Positions 7,843 through 17,251 are shown, numbered from the stretch's first letter. The stretch: DNA of 64,000 nt from Streptomyces violaceusniger Tu 4113 (GCF_000147815.2 NC_015957.1:9858001-9922000), one strand, 5' to 3'. The notes: generated by a model not told the origin, from the sequence alone. Translations and numbers: made by a program.

Positions 7843-8046
7843 ATGAGCGCACCGCTGGTCCGCCCCCGCCACGAGAAGAAGATCGCCGGTGTCTGCGCGG
7901 GTCTCGCCCGGCGCTTCGGGACCACCCCGACGACGATGCGGGTGCTCTTCGTGGTCTCGTGTCTGCTGCCGGGGCCGCAGTTCCTGCTCTATCTCGCGCT
8001 GTGGTTCCTGCTTCCGGCGGAGGACGCCTACCGCGAGGCGTGGTGA
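7843..8046 (+). CDS. PspC domain small membrane protein
   Basis: A 67-aa protein. A basic RHEKKIAGVCAGLARRFG segment (residues 9-26) leads into a hydrophobic stretch (MRVLFVVSCLLPGPQFLLYLALWFLLP), the complete PspC fold of phage-shock-type envelope-stress proteins. ATG at 7843 is chosen because a strong GAGGAGGAG ribosome site lies 8-16 bases upstream. It is followed by a perfect terminator hairpin, so it ends the transcript. Confidence 0.85.
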   Translation: MSAPLVRPRHEKKIAGVCAGLARRFGTTPTTMRVLFVVSCLLPGPQFLLYLALWFLLPAEDAYREAW

Positions 8047-8104
8047 CCCTGCTCCGCAGGCGTCGCGGGGTAGCGGCGTGAGCCTCGCATAGAGCCCATA
8101 CGGA

Positions 8105-8147
8105 ACGGCCGGGCCGCACACCCCATCGGGATGTGCGGCCCGGCCGT
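8105..8147. terminator. Bidirectional terminator
   Basis: A perfect 16-bp stem (8105-8120 with 8132-8147) around an 11-nt loop, in the gap between convergent genes ending at 8046 and 8163. Confidence 0.8.
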
Positions 8148-8162
8148 GTGCCCAGGCGAGGA

Positions 8163-8420
8163 TCAGCCCAGCTTGAGGAGGTTGCTGGTCGGCAGACCTT
8201 GCAGCGGGAGCTGCCCCAGCATGCCCTGGCCAGGCTTGGCCTGGGGGGCGGCGGGCTTTCCGGCGGGCTGGGCGGCGGGCTGCCCCGGGGCGGCGACACG
8301 GCCCGCGGAGCCGCCCGGGACCGGCGCGCTGCCGGCCGCGGACGCGGCGCCGCCTCCGGTGATGACGGCGACGGCGCCGAGGGCAATGACACCGAGAGTC
8401 TTGAGCGTTCCCTGCTTCAT
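8163..8420 (-). CDS. Small secreted Ala/Pro/Gly-rich protein
   Basis: An 85-aa predicted exported protein. MKQGTLKTLGVIALGAVAVITGG forms a basic N-region and hydrophobic core, with cleavage likely after AASA (near residue 28). The mature part is a Pro/Ala/Gln-rich linker ending in a short hydrophobic tail (GQLPLQGLPTSNLLKLG). AAGGAC seven bases before the ATG supports this start over the longer frame. Similar small secreted proteins occur across Streptomyces without assigned function. Confidence 0.65.
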   Translation of the reverse strand: MKQGTLKTLGVIALGAVAVITGGGAASAAGSAPVPGGSAGRVAAPGQPAAQPAGKPAAPQAKPGQGMLGQLPLQGLPTSNLLKLG

Positions 8421-8544
8421 CAGAAATCTGTCCTTGAGACGGGGGCTTGACCGATACGGAAACGTAGCCATGGATTTCGGCTGCCCGCAAACGCCGAAAA
8501 CGGCCCCCGAAACCCCGCCCAGGCCATGAGACCAGTGCGCTCGG

Positions 8545-9711
8545 TCAGCCGCCCTCGGACGCGGAACCCCTGGTCACGGCCGACGCGGAGGCCACATTTC
8601 GGAACAGCCATTCGGACTTCAGCTCGGCGTATCCGGGCTTGATCACGTCACTGATCATCGCCAGACGTTCGTCAAAAGGAATGAAGGCCGATTTCATGGC
8701 ATTGACCGTGAACCATTGCATGTCGTCGAGCGTGTAATGGAACGTTGATACAAGATGCTGGAATTCCGCGCTCATGCTCGTCCCGCTCATCAGACGATTA
8801 TCCGTATTCACGGTCGCGCGGAAATGCAGTCGGCGGAGCAGCCCGATGGGGTGCTCGGCGTAGGAACTGGCCGCGCCCGTCTGGAGGTTGGAGGTCGGGC
8901 ACAGCTCCAGCGGGATGCGCTTGTCGCGGACGTACGAGGCGAGGCGGCCGAGGGCGAGGGAGCCGTCGTCCGCGACCTTGATGTCGTCGATGATGCGGAC
9001 GCCGTGGCCCAGCCGGTCGGCGCCGCACCACTGGAGCGCCTGCCAGATGGACGGCAGTCCGAACGCCTCGCCCGCGTGGATCGTGAAGTGGTTGTTCTCC
9101 CGCTTCAGATACTCGAAGGCGTCCAGGTGCCGGGTGGGCGGGAAACCGGCCTCGGCGCCCGCGATGTCGAAGCCGACGACGCCCAGGTCGCGGTAGCGGT
9201 TGGCGAGTTCGGCGATCTCCAGGGCGCGGGCCGCGTGCCGCATCGCGGTCAGCAGGGCGCCCACCCGGATGCGGTGGCCGTTCTCCCAGGCCCGCCGCTC
9301 CCCTTCGCGGAAGCCCTCGTTGACCGCCTCGACGACCTCTTCCAGGGTCAGCCCGCCCTCGAGGTGCTGCTCGGGGGCGTAGCGGATCTCGGCGTAGACG
9401 ACGCCGTCCTCGGCGAGGTCCTCGGCGCATTCGGCGGCAACCCTGACGAGCGCGTCGCGGGTCTGCATCACACCGACGGTGTGGGAGAACGTCTCCAGAT
9501 AGCGCTCCAGCGATCCGGAGTCCGCCGCCTCGCGGAACCAGACGCCCAGCTTGTCGGGCTCGTTCTCCGGCAGCGCGTCGTACCCCGTCTCCCTCGCGAG
9601 GTCGACGATCGTGCCGGGGCGCAGCCCGCCGTCGAGGTGGTCGTGGAGCAGCACCTTGGGGGCGCGGCGGATCTGTTCGGGGGTGGGCTCATGGCTGTGC
9701 TCGCTCGTCAT
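8545..9711 (-). CDS. add: Adenosine deaminase
   Basis: A 388-aa zinc enzyme that deaminates adenosine/deoxyadenosine to inosine in purine salvage. The metal-binding HDHLDGG is at residues 23-29. [10 protein letters not shown] (zinc His and the catalytic-base region), LGHGVRI and [10 protein letters not shown] follow in the family order. The start MTSEHSHEP (9711) is chosen over the longer frame because homology begins here and a -10-like TATGGT ends 6 bp upstream, implying a leaderless mRNA. A CTACGCGCGTAG palindrome just upstream is shared with the nucleoside uptake operon. Confidence 0.93.
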   Translation of the reverse strand: MTSEHSHEPTPEQIRRAPKVLLHDHLDGGLRPGTIVDLARETGYDALPENEPDKLGVWFREAADSGSLERYLETFSHTVGVMQTRDALVRVAAECAEDLAEDGVVYAEIRYAPEQHLEGGLTLEEVVEAVNEGFREGERRAWENGHRIRVGALLTAMRHAARALEIAELANRYRDLGVVGFDIAGAEAGFPPTRHLDAFEYLKRENNHFTIHAGEAFGLPSIWQALQWCGADRLGHGVRIIDDIKVADDGSLALGRLASYVRDKRIPLELCPTSNLQTGAASSYAEHPIGLLRRLHFRATVNTDNRLMSGTSMSAEFQHLVSTFHYTLDDMQWFTVNAMKSAFIPFDERLAMISDVIKPGYAELKSEWLFRNVASASAVTRGSASEGG

Positions 9712-9717
9712 CTGGGC

Positions 9718-9739
9718 ACCATAGCCCCTACGCGCGTAG
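9718..9739 (-). promoter_or_regulatory. Putative add promoter and palindromic operator
   Basis: A -10-like TATGGT (complement of 9718-9723) lies 6 bp before the add ATG. The perfect 12-bp palindrome CTACGCGCGTAG sits at 9728-9739, inside the expected -10/-35 spacer, a position suited to repression. Confidence 0.45.
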
Positions 9740-9814
9740 AACGTGAGGGATAGATACGGAACAGTGACCCGCACGGGTAGTGGAGTACACCAATCCTTCT
9801 GCGATCGTGTCGCC

Positions 9815-10579
9815 ATGGCTCAGCAAGCGTTGCCCGAGCGGGGCGCACGGCTGGGGCGGCCGATGGGCGCGGCCGCCGCGCAAAGGACCGTACACGGTGT
9901 GGTGCTGCTCCTCCCCGAGGGCGAACCCAACGGGACGAGACGCCCCTCCAGACTCACGGCGGCCGCCGCACTGCCACTGGCCCGGCGGCTGGTCCGGGCG
10001 GGCCGGGAGGAGGGGCTGACCGGTCATGTCGTCCACTACCGGCGCCGGGGCTGGAACGGGGCCGCCGCCGACGCCGCCTCCGATGCCGCGTGGGCCGTGG
10101 AGGAGGTGGTACGACGCTACGGCGATGTGCCGGTCTGCCTCGCGGGCCACGGCATGGGCGGGCGAGCCGCCCTCCGCGCCGCCGGGCACCCGGCCGTCAC
10201 TTCGGTGGTGGCGCTGGCGCCCTGGCTTCCGGCGCCGGACGAGGTGCTCGAACCCGAGCCGGTGAAGCAGTTGGTGGGACGGCAGGTGCTGATCGCTCAC
10301 GGCACGAACGACGAGCGGTCCGACCCCGAGCTGTCCTACCGGCTGGCGGAGCGGGCGAAGAAGGCCAACCGCGATGTGTGCCGCTTCGAGGTGCACACCG
10401 ACGGGCACGGGCTGCATCAGCACCGCTCCGAGGTGCAGGCGCTGGCCGTGGACTTCCTCCTCGGCTCCCTCTTCCACTCCGGCTTCTCCCGCCCGGTCGC
10501 CGACGCGCTGGCGGCTCCGCCGCCGCTGGGACTGCGGATGCCGCTTGCTGCGGGCTTCGGGGCGAATCTGCGGCGCTGA
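9815..10579 (+). CDS. Alpha/beta hydrolase-fold protein with altered nucleophile elbow
   Basis: A 254-aa protein with the alpha/beta-hydrolase order: VVLLLPEG strand and oxyanion region, the elbow [20 protein letters not shown], then [16 protein letters not shown] (acid residue) and TDGHGLH (catalytic His region). The usual GxSxG serine is replaced by Gly (GHGMG), so classical serine hydrolase activity is doubtful. The ATG at 9815 is used because the frame upstream overlaps the divergent add promoter. A strong terminator follows. Confidence 0.75.
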   Translation: MAQQALPERGARLGRPMGAAAAQRTVHGVVLLLPEGEPNGTRRPSRLTAAAALPLARRLVRAGREEGLTGHVVHYRRRGWNGAAADAASDAAWAVEEVVRRYGDVPVCLAGHGMGGRAALRAAGHPAVTSVVALAPWLPAPDEVLEPEPVKQLVGRQVLIAHGTNDERSDPELSYRLAERAKKANRDVCRFEVHTDGHGLHQHRSEVQALAVDFLLGSLFHSGFSRPVADALAAPPPLGLRMPLAAGFGANLRR

Positions 10580-10605
10580 GCGCTTGGTTGTGCGCGGGCG
10601 CCCCG

Positions 10606-10643
10606 CCCCCGTCCGTGCGGCTCCTGCGCCGCACGGACGGGGG
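10606..10643 (+). terminator. Terminator after the alpha/beta hydrolase gene
   Basis: A perfect 16-bp stem (10606-10621 with 10628-10643) and a 6-nt loop, 26 bp after the stop. Confidence 0.8.
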
Positions 10644-10730
10644 CCGGGCGCGTCGGGGGCCGGGGCGCGTCGGGGGCGGTGTTCGTCGGGCCGTGTTCGT
10701 CGGGGCCGTGTTCGTCGCCGGGCGCGGCGC

Positions 10731-11165
10731 CGTCTCGCGCCTTCGGCGCCTTTGAGCAGCGGGACAGGGTGTGGGGGGCGCGGGCCTCGCCGCCGGGCGC
10801 CGGGCCGGTAAGTGTGAGTGGGGGGCGCGGGCCTCGCCGCCGGGCGCCGGGCCGGTAAGTGTGAGTGGGGGGCGCGGGCCTCGCCGCCGGGCGCCGGGCC
10901 GGTAAGTGTGAGTGGGGGGCGCGGGCCTCGCCGCCGGGCGCCGGGCCGGTAAGTGTGGGTGCCGGGGCGGCTTCCGCGCTCGATGGCCGGGGTCCCGTCG
11001 GACTGCGGGCCCCTCCGGGTGCCCCTCCAAACTGTCCGGCATCGACCCCGGGCCACCGGCGCTCGCCCCCACCGGCCCGGCACCCGGCGACGCGGGCCCG
11101 GCCCGGCGCCCCCGACCCGTGCTCAAATGCGCCGAAGGCGCGAGACGAAAGCCGCACCCGGCCGA
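10731..11165. repeat. Family A interspersed repeats with a 47-bp tandem array
   Basis: This gene-free gap between convergent genes holds a plus-oriented family A element (core CGCGCCTTCGGCGCC, then TTTGAGCAGCG and GGGCCTCGCCGCCGGGCGCC) at about 10731-11010. Its middle is amplified to four exact 47-bp units, with cores at 10781, 10828, 10875 and 10922. A second element in the opposite orientation lies at about 11045-11165 (GCGCCGAAGGCGCGAGACGA). No gene is supported here. Confidence 0.9.
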
Positions 11166-11205
11166 GCAGGCCCGCACGGGCCCCCACGAACCGGGCCCGC
11201 ACGGG

Positions 11206-11246
11206 CGAAGGGACCGCCCGCCGGACAGTGGCGGGCGGCCCCTTCG
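11206..11246 (-). terminator. Terminator after the MFS exporter gene
   Basis: A stem of about 16 bp (11206-11222 with 11230-11246, one bulged A) around a 7-nt loop, 24 bp beyond the stop of the minus-strand MFS gene. Confidence 0.75.
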
Positions 11247-11269
11247 GGCTTCAGGGGGTCGGGCCGGGG

Positions 11270-12712
11270 CTAGGCCGGGACACCGCACAGATCGCGGCGC
11301 GCGGCCTCCGCGCGCCGTTCGGCCTGCGCCTTGCGCGTCGCGTACACCGTGATCGCCGCCGCGCCGCCGACCGCCACCAGGCCCATGGCGACCGTGCCGC
11401 CCCATCCGGCCGCGTGGAAGGCGAATGCGCCCAGCGCACCGCCCACGCTGCTGCCGATGTAGTACGACGCCTGGTAGAGCGCCGCGGCCTGGGCACGCCC
11501 GGTCTTGGCCGTACGGCTCACCGCCGAGGACGCCGCCGCGTGCCCCGCGAAGAAGCCCGCGGTGATCAGCACCAGACCGGCCAGCACCGCCGGGATCGAG
11601 TTCAGCAGGGACAGCAGCAGTCCGGCCGCCGTCGTGGACACCGCGACGTACAGCGCGCCGCGCCGCCCGAGCCGGCCGACGAGCTTGCCGGTCGCCGCCG
11701 AGGAGACCGTGCCGACCAGGTAGATCAGGAAGATCGAGCCGATCAGGCTCTGCGAGAGGCCGAAGGGCTCGGCCACCAGGCGGTAGCCGATGACCGTGTA
11801 GACCCCGCCGAAGACCGTCATGAACAGCGCGCCGATCGCGTACAGCCGGCACAGCAGCGGATCGGAGAGATGCCCGGCGAGGGTGCGGGCCAGCGCCCGC
11901 GGGCTCACCGCGGCCGGGGTGAAGTTCCGGGCCTTGGGGAGCAGCAGCCGGAAGGCCACCGCGCACAGCAGCGCCATCGCGCCGACCGCGGCCAGCGCGG
12001 CCCGCCAGCCCCAGCCGTCCGCCACCCAGCCGGTGAGGATCCGGCCGCTCATACCGCCGACGCTGTTACCGGCCACGAACAGCCCGATCGCGCCGACCAA
12101 CGCCTTCGGGTGAACTTCCTCCGAGAGATACGCCATCGCGGAGGCCGGGATCCCGGCCAGCGCCACGCCCTGGACCGCGCGCAGTCCGATCAGCCAGCCC
12201 AGGTCCGGTGCGAACGGCACCAGCAGGGCGAGGAGGACCGCGACCGTGAGCGAGCCGGTCATCATGGCGCGTCGGCCGAACCGCTCGGACAGCGCGCTCA
12301 GCGGCACGACCGCGAGCGCCAGACCCAAGGTGGCCGCGGAGACGCTCCAGCTCGCCTGGTCCGCCTGGACCCGCAGATCGTCGGAGATCGCGGGGAGCAG
12401 CGCCTGGGTCGAGTAGAGGAGGGCGAAGGTCGCGAGTCCGGAGGTGAAGAGGGCGAGCCGCATCCGGACGTAACCGGGGTGGCCCGGGCTCATCTGCTTG
12501 GGCGCGGGGCTCGCGGGGTGCGCGGCGTTCGCGGGGTTCGCGGGGTGCGCGGCGCTCGCGTCGTTCGCGAGGTGCGCGGCGCTCGCAAGGTGCGCGGTCT
12601 TCGCGTCGTTCGCGTCGTTCGCGGGCTGGGAGGGGTTCGAGGTCGTCGGCATCGAAGCGGAGGCGGCCACACGGTGGGTTCCGGTGGACGCCCCGGTATC
12701 AGCAGGAGGCAT
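11270..12712 (-). CDS. MFS transporter (YnfM/arabinose-efflux type)
   Basis: A 480-aa transporter with about 12 membrane segments from residue 85 onward. The motif-A loop SERFGRRAMM and RAVQGVALAGIPASAMAYL are typical of YnfM/AraJ-like drug or metabolite exporters. The N-terminal 80 residues are a hydrophilic Ala/Asn/His/Pro-rich extension (HLASAAHLANDASAAHPANP) encoded by degenerate short repeats at about 12500-12640, unusual for the family. The start is taken as ATG 12712; a later ATG (MPTTSNPS) is possible. It is divergent from a LysR regulator, which probably controls it. Confidence 0.82.
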   Translation of the reverse strand: MPPADTGASTGTHRVAASASMPTTSNPSQPANDANDAKTAHLASAAHLANDASAAHPANPANAAHPASPAPKQMSPGHPGYVRMRLALFTSGLATFALLYSTQALLPAISDDLRVQADQASWSVSAATLGLALAVVPLSALSERFGRRAMMTGSLTVAVLLALLVPFAPDLGWLIGLRAVQGVALAGIPASAMAYLSEEVHPKALVGAIGLFVAGNSVGGMSGRILTGWVADGWGWRAALAAVGAMALLCAVAFRLLLPKARNFTPAAVSPRALARTLAGHLSDPLLCRLYAIGALFMTVFGGVYTVIGYRLVAEPFGLSQSLIGSIFLIYLVGTVSSAATGKLVGRLGRRGALYVAVSTTAAGLLLSLLNSIPAVLAGLVLITAGFFAGHAAASSAVSRTAKTGRAQAAALYQASYYIGSSVGGALGAFAFHAAGWGGTVAMGLVAVGGAAAITVYATRKAQAERRAEAARRDLCGVPA

Positions 12713-12735
12713 GCTTCGACCGTACGTAAGCACGG

Positions 12736-12748
12736 TTGATGCGTCCAA
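12736..12748. promoter_or_regulatory. Candidate LysR operator
   Basis: TTGATGCGTCCAA is a 13-bp partial palindrome with the LysR-type T-N11-A form, midway between the MFS start (12712) and the LysR start (12805). This is a weak motif supported mainly by its position. Confidence 0.3.
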
Positions 12749-12804
12749 TGCACGGAATGCCGATAATCAATCCACTGCCGCATGAGCAAAGGTCAGGGGC
12801 GCCC

Positions 12805-13758
12805 GTGTCACGCAACAGTTACGAACACGACATTCCGGTGACAGCAGATGTCGAGGCGGAGTCCTGGGCCGCCGCCCTCACGCCGCGCCTCGCCCAGTTC
12901 GCCGCCGTCGCCCGCCATGAGCATGTGACGCGCGCCGCACAGGAGATGGGGGTGCCCCAGTCGACGCTCAGCCGGGCCATGGTCCGGCTGGAGGAGGACC
13001 TGGGCGTGGCGCTCTTCGCCCGCCGGGGCCGTACGGTGGCGCTCACCCCGGCGGGACGGACGTTCCTGCACTCGGTCGAACGGGCCCTCGCCGAGGTCGA
13101 CCGCGCCGCCGAGTCCGTACGGGCCGACGCGGATCCGGCGGCGGGCCTGGTCTCGTTCGGCTTCCTGCACACGCTGGGGACCGAGACCGTGCCCGGTCTG
13201 ATCCGGAGCTTCCGGGTGGACCATCCGCGAGTGCGGTTCCAGCTCGTCCAGAACTACGGCGAGGCGATGCTCGAACGGATGCGCGCGGGCGGCCTCGACC
13301 TGTGCCTGACCTCGCCGGTGCCGGACGCCCCCGACCTGGTCGCCCGCCGCCTGGACGAACAGCGGCTGCGGCTGGTGGTCCCCGACGACCACCGGCTGGC
13401 CGGGCGCCGCCGAGTCCGGCTCGCCGAGGCCGCCTCGGAGCTGTTCGTCACGCTGGAACCGGGCTACGGGCTGCGGCGCATCACCGATGCGTTGTGCGCG
13501 GAGGCGGGGTTCACGCCGCGGATCGCCTTCGAGGGCGAGGAGGCGGAGACGCTGCGCGGCCTGGTCGCGGCGGGCCTCGGCGTGGCCCTCCTCCCACCTC
13601 CTGCCGTCCCCCGCCCCGGGGTGGCGGAGCTGACCGTCACCGCTCCGCGCGCCGTCCGCGAGATCGGGGTGGCCTGGCTGGACGGGCACCCGGACACGCC
13701 GCCGGTGGCCGCCTTCAAGAAGTTTCTGCTGAGCCGGCGGGGTCAGTTGCTGACGTAG
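12805..13758 (+). CDS. LysR-family transcriptional regulator
   Basis: A 317-aa regulator. The N-terminal winged HTH is at about residues 24-85 ([19 protein letters not shown] then [19 protein letters not shown]), followed by a substrate-binding domain ([20 protein letters not shown] ... [13 protein letters not shown]). GTG 12805 is preferred because the longer frame from 12736 would run through the divergent promoter and adds unconserved residues. The 93-bp divergent arrangement with the MFS exporter gene is the classic regulator-target layout. The inducer is unknown. Confidence 0.85.
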   Translation: MSRNSYEHDIPVTADVEAESWAAALTPRLAQFAAVARHEHVTRAAQEMGVPQSTLSRAMVRLEEDLGVALFARRGRTVALTPAGRTFLHSVERALAEVDRAAESVRADADPAAGLVSFGFLHTLGTETVPGLIRSFRVDHPRVRFQLVQNYGEAMLERMRAGGLDLCLTSPVPDAPDLVARRLDEQRLRLVVPDDHRLAGRRRVRLAEAASELFVTLEPGYGLRRITDALCAEAGFTPRIAFEGEEAETLRGLVAAGLGVALLPPPAVPRPGVAELTVTAPRAVREIGVAWLDGHPDTPPVAAFKKFLLSRRGQLLT

Positions 13759-13844
13759 TGGGGGCGTGGGTGTGCGGGTGCGTGGTGGTTGCTGGGGTGC
13801 GCCTGCTGTTCGTGGTGGGTGCCGGGTGCGGGGCCTCCGGTGCG

Positions 13845-14125
13845 GCGCCCTGGACCGTATATTTACGGCGCCATTGGCCGGGGGCGTTGAGTTGGTCGGA
13901 GATTGGCGCCACAAATACACGTAAGCGTCCAGGACACCACCCCTGCGACCCCGCCCCCTCCCGCCGTCTCGCGGCCACCCGCCAGTGGCCTCCAGCCCCG
14001 GCCCGCCCGGCGTTCAGCCGGTGAATTCAGCCCCTCCGGCGTTTGAGGAGCGGGGTCCGGGGCGGAGCCCCGGCGGGGGTCTAGGGGGCGGAGCCCCTCG
14101 TTTCGGGAAGGGGTGAGGTGGGGGA
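13845..14125. repeat. Composite repeat element, copy 1
   Basis: The gap between the LysR gene and deoA (13759-14206) holds two joined modules. One is an imperfect inverted repeat whose arms are CTGGACCGTATATTTACGG and the region of TTGGCGCCACAAATACACG, followed by ACCACCCCTGCGACCCCGCC. The other is a family B element at about 14030-14125 (CCCCTCCGGCGTTTGAGGAG, GGGGCGGAGCCCC). About 235 bp of it recurs in reverse orientation at 42275-42460. No gene seen. Confidence 0.9.
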
Positions 14126-14206
14126 CTCTCCGCCGGAGGCGCCCACGGTCCGCACTCGGCGTCTGGCCGGGCCGAGGTCTTGGGCGGAGCCTCGGCGGGC
14201 GCCCGA

Positions 14207-15484
14207 TCAGGCGATGCGTTCCAGCACGATCGGGGTGGTGGTGAAGTCCGTGTTGTGGGGGGCGTAGGTGACCGCGTCCTTCAGGGCTTCCAGGGCGTAG
14301 GCGAAGGCCGACGGGGTGTCGGTGTGGAGGGTGAGGAGGGGCTGGCCCGTTGTGACGCGGTCGCCCGGTTTGGCGTGGAGTTCTACGCCCGCGCCCGCCT
14401 GGACCGGGTCCTCCTTGCGGGCGCGGCCCGCGCCCAGGCGCCAGGCGGCCAGGCCGACCGCGTAGGCGTCGAGGCGGGTGAGGACGCCGTCGGCGGTGGC
14501 CGTGACGACGTGGTGTTCGCGGGCGGTGGGGAGCGGGGCGTCGGGGTCGCCGCCCTGGGCGGCGATCATGCGGCGCCAGTGGTCCATCGCCGTGCCGTCG
14601 GCCAGGGCCTTGGCGGGGTCGGCGTCCGGCAGGCCCGCCGCGTCCAGCATTTCGCGGGCCAGGGCCAGGGTGAGCTCGACGACATCGGCCGGGCCGCCGC
14701 CCGCCAGGACCTCAACCGACTCGCGGACCTCGAGGGCATTGCCCGCTGTGAGGCCGAGCGGGGTGGACATGTCGGTGAGGAGGGCGGTCGTCCGGACGCC
14801 GTGGTCATTGCCGAGGCCGACCATCGTGGTGGCCAGTTCGCGCGCCGAGTCGATGTCCTTCATGAAGGCGCCGGAGCCCACCTTGACGTCCAGGACCAGG
14901 GAGCCGGTGCCCTCGGCGATCTTCTTGGACATGATCGAGGAGGCGATGAGCGGGATCGACTCGACCGTCCCGGTGACATCGCGCAGCGCGTACAGCTTCT
15001 TGTCGGCCGGGGCCAGGCCCTCGCCCGCCGCGCAGATGACCGGTCCCACGTCGCGCAGTACGGCCAGCATGTCCTCGTTGGACAACTGGGCGCGCCAGCC
15101 GGGGATGGACTCCAGCTTGTCGAGGGTGCCGCCGGTGTGGCCGAGGCCGCGGCCGGAGAGCTGCGGTACGGCGGCTCCGCAGGCGGCCACGAGGGGGGCG
15201 AGCGGCAGGGTGATCTTGTCGCCGACGCCGCCGGTGGAGTGCTTGTCGGCGGTCGGGCGCGGCAGGGAGGAGAAGTCCATCCGCTCACCGGACGCGATCA
15301 TCGCGGCGGTCCAGCGGGCGATTTCGGCCCGGTCCATGCCGTTGAGGAAGATCGCCATCGCGAGCGCGGACATCTGCTCGTCCGCCACCTCGCCGCGCGT
15401 GTAGGCGTCGATGATCCAGTCGATCTGGGCGTCGGTCAGGCGGGTGCCGTCGCGCTTGGCGCGGATGACGGAGATGGCGTCCAT
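14207..15484 (-). CDS. deoA: Thymidine phosphorylase
   Basis: A 425-aa enzyme that phosphorolyses thymidine/deoxyuridine to the base plus deoxyribose-1-phosphate. The family signature KHSTGGVGDK is at residues 81-90, with SGRGLGHTGGTLDKLESI in the phosphate/pyrimidine site and a C-terminal glycine-rich/barrel domain (DPVQAGAGVELHAKPGDRV). It is the last gene of the nucleoside operon, 52 bp after cdd. The length is normal. Confidence 0.95.
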   Translation of the reverse strand: MDAISVIRAKRDGTRLTDAQIDWIIDAYTRGEVADEQMSALAMAIFLNGMDRAEIARWTAAMIASGERMDFSSLPRPTADKHSTGGVGDKITLPLAPLVAACGAAVPQLSGRGLGHTGGTLDKLESIPGWRAQLSNEDMLAVLRDVGPVICAAGEGLAPADKKLYALRDVTGTVESIPLIASSIMSKKIAEGTGSLVLDVKVGSGAFMKDIDSARELATTMVGLGNDHGVRTTALLTDMSTPLGLTAGNALEVRESVEVLAGGGPADVVELTLALAREMLDAAGLPDADPAKALADGTAMDHWRRMIAAQGGDPDAPLPTAREHHVVTATADGVLTRLDAYAVGLAAWRLGAGRARKEDPVQAGAGVELHAKPGDRVTTGQPLLTLHTDTPSAFAYALEALKDAVTYAPHNTDFTTTPIVLERIA

Positions 15485-15536
15485 GGGGGCGGTACGGGGC
15501 CTTTCGTGTGCAGGGGGCCGGGGCGGCGCGCGGGCG

Positions 15537-15959
15537 TCAGCCGTGGGCGGCGGCGCGGCGCAGATCGGCGGGGCCGAAGGCGTCCGGGAGGAGTTCGGCG
15601 AGCGGGCGGATGCCCGTAAGGGTGTCCATCTGGAGCTCGGGGCCGCCGTGCTCCCACAGGAGCTGACGGCAGCGGCCGCAGGGCATCAGTACGGCGCCGG
15701 CGCGGTCACAGCAGGTGAAGGCGGTGAGGCGGCCGCCGCCGGAGGCGACGAGGGAGGAGACCAGGCCGCATTCGGCGCACAGCGCGACGCCGTACGCCGC
15801 GTTCTCCACATTGCAGCCGCTGACGGTGCGGCCGTCGTCGACGAGCGCGGCGGCGCCAACCGGGAAGTCCGAGTAGGGGGCGTAGGCCCGGGACATGGCG
15901 TCCCGGGCCTGTGCGCGCAAGCCCTCCCAGTCGGGGGCCGCCGCGGGCGTAGTGCTCAT
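15537..15959 (-). CDS. cdd: Cytidine deaminase
   Basis: A 140-aa zinc deaminase (cytidine to uridine). VGAAALVDDGRTVSGCNVEN is the substrate strand, LCAECGL carries the Cys-Ala-Glu zinc/proton-shuttle motif, and PCGRCRQ supplies the other two zinc cysteines. The start ATG 15959 overlaps the permease stop by 4 nt (ATGA), which fixes it against the longer frame. Placed between the permeases and deoA, it feeds pyrimidine salvage. Confidence 0.94.
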   Translation of the reverse strand: MSTTPAAAPDWEGLRAQARDAMSRAYAPYSDFPVGAAALVDDGRTVSGCNVENAAYGVALCAECGLVSSLVASGGGRLTAFTCCDRAGAVLMPCGRCRQLLWEHGGPELQMDTLTGIRPLAELLPDAFGPADLRRAAAHG

Positions 15960-17251
15960 GTGCCCTGTCCCTTTCGATAGGGCCTGTTGTTCGCCTTGGG
16001 CATCCGCAACCGCTGTGAGGCGAGCCCCATGACCAGCAGGGTCACGATGTACGGCGTGGCGCTGACCAGGCCGCCCGGGACCGTGTCGGTCAGGGCGTAC
16101 CACAGCAGCAGCGCGACGGCCGCGGCGCCGGAGGCCGCGCCCGCGACATAACTCTTGCGGACAATCCGCCAGGCCGCCAGCGCGGCGAGGCCGAGTGCGA
16201 CCAGGAGCAGCAGGGCGTGGACGGTCGCCCCGCCGTTGCGCAACTGCAGGGCGTCGGAGTAGCCGAAGAGACCGGCGCCCATCGCGAGCCCGCCCGGCCG
16301 CCAGTTGCCGAAGAGCATGGCGGCGAGGCCGATGTAGCCGCGGCCGCCGGTCTGGCCCTCGTTGTAGATGTGCGAGCGGACGAGGGCGAGGAAGACGCCG
16401 CCGAGCCCGGCGAGGGCGCCGGAGATCACCACGGCCGCGTACTTGTAGAGGTAGACGTTGACGCCGAGGGACTCGGCCGCCGTCGGGTTCTCACCGCAGG
16501 ACCGCAGCCGCAGTCCGAACGAGGTCCGCCACAGGGCGAAGAAGCTGCCCACGACCAGGAGGATGGAGACGATGGTCAGCGCGGAGATGTCGGTGACCAG
16601 GCCGCCGAGGATGCCGGCGACGTCGGAGACCAGGAACCAGTGGTGGTTCTCCAGGTCCGCGAGCCAGTCGGACAGTCCGGGGACGGTGAACGTCTGGATG
16701 GGGTCGACCTGCGGGGAGTTCTTCGGGGAGCCGCCGATGTCGGACAGCGGCTCGAACCAGCGCTTGGCCAGATAGGTGGTGGCGCCGAGGGCGAGGATGT
16801 TCATCGCCACACCGGAGATGATGTGGTCCACCCCGAAGGTGACGGTGGCCACCGCGTGGACCAGACCGCCGACCGCGCCGCCGAGGACGCCCGCGAGCAC
16901 GCCCACCCAGGGGTTGGTCTGGTAGCCCGCCCAGGCGCCGAAGAAGGTGCCGAGGATCATCATGCCCTCGAGGCCGATGTTGACCACACCGGCCCGCTCG
17001 GACCACAGTCCGCCGAGGCCCGCGAGGCCGATGGGCACGGCCATGGAGAGCGCGGCGGCGATCTGCCCGGAGGAGGTGACGCGGTCGAAGTCCGCCTGCT
17101 GGGCGGCGTCGACGAACGCCCGCAGCACCGACAGCGCGACCAGCGCCCCGGCGACGATCAGCAGCACCTTGCCCAGGGACATCCGGGAGGCGGGCCCGTT
17201 CCCCTTGCCCGGCGCGCTTGTGCTCTTGGTGGTGGTCACCGTGGCACTCAT
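15956..17251 (-). CDS. Nucleoside ABC transporter permease 2 (YufQ/NupQ type)
   Basis: A 431-aa membrane protein of the BPD_transp_2 family. It has an N-terminal segment at about residues 25-45, a conserved glycine-rich core (SMAVPIGLAGLGGLWSERAG, then VVNIGLEGMMILGTFFGAW) and further hydrophobic segments to the C-terminus, ending in a basic tail. It pairs with the upstream permease to form the membrane channel of a purine/pyrimidine nucleoside importer. Start and stop each overlap their neighbours by 4 nt. Confidence 0.9.
   Translation of the reverse strand: MSATVTTTKSTSAPGKGNGPASRMSLGKVLLIVAGALVALSVLRAFVDAAQQADFDRVTSSGQIAAALSMAVPIGLAGLGGLWSERAGVVNIGLEGMMILGTFFGAWAGYQTNPWVGVLAGVLGGAVGGLVHAVATVTFGVDHIISGVAMNILALGATTYLAKRWFEPLSDIGGSPKNSPQVDPIQTFTVPGLSDWLADLENHHWFLVSDVAGILGGLVTDISALTIVSILLVVGSFFALWRTSFGLRLRSCGENPTAAESLGVNVYLYKYAAVVISGALAGLGGVFLALVRSHIYNEGQTGGRGYIGLAAMLFGNWRPGGLAMGAGLFGYSDALQLRNGGATVHALLLLVALGLAALAAWRIVRKSYVAGAASGAAAVALLLWYALTDTVPGGLVSATPYIVTLLVMGLASQRLRMPKANNRPYRKGQGT

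Noticed and set aside
10865..12739. 624-codon plus-strand frame through repeats and the MFS exporter
   Set aside because: Begins in family A repeats and runs antisense to a real transporter.
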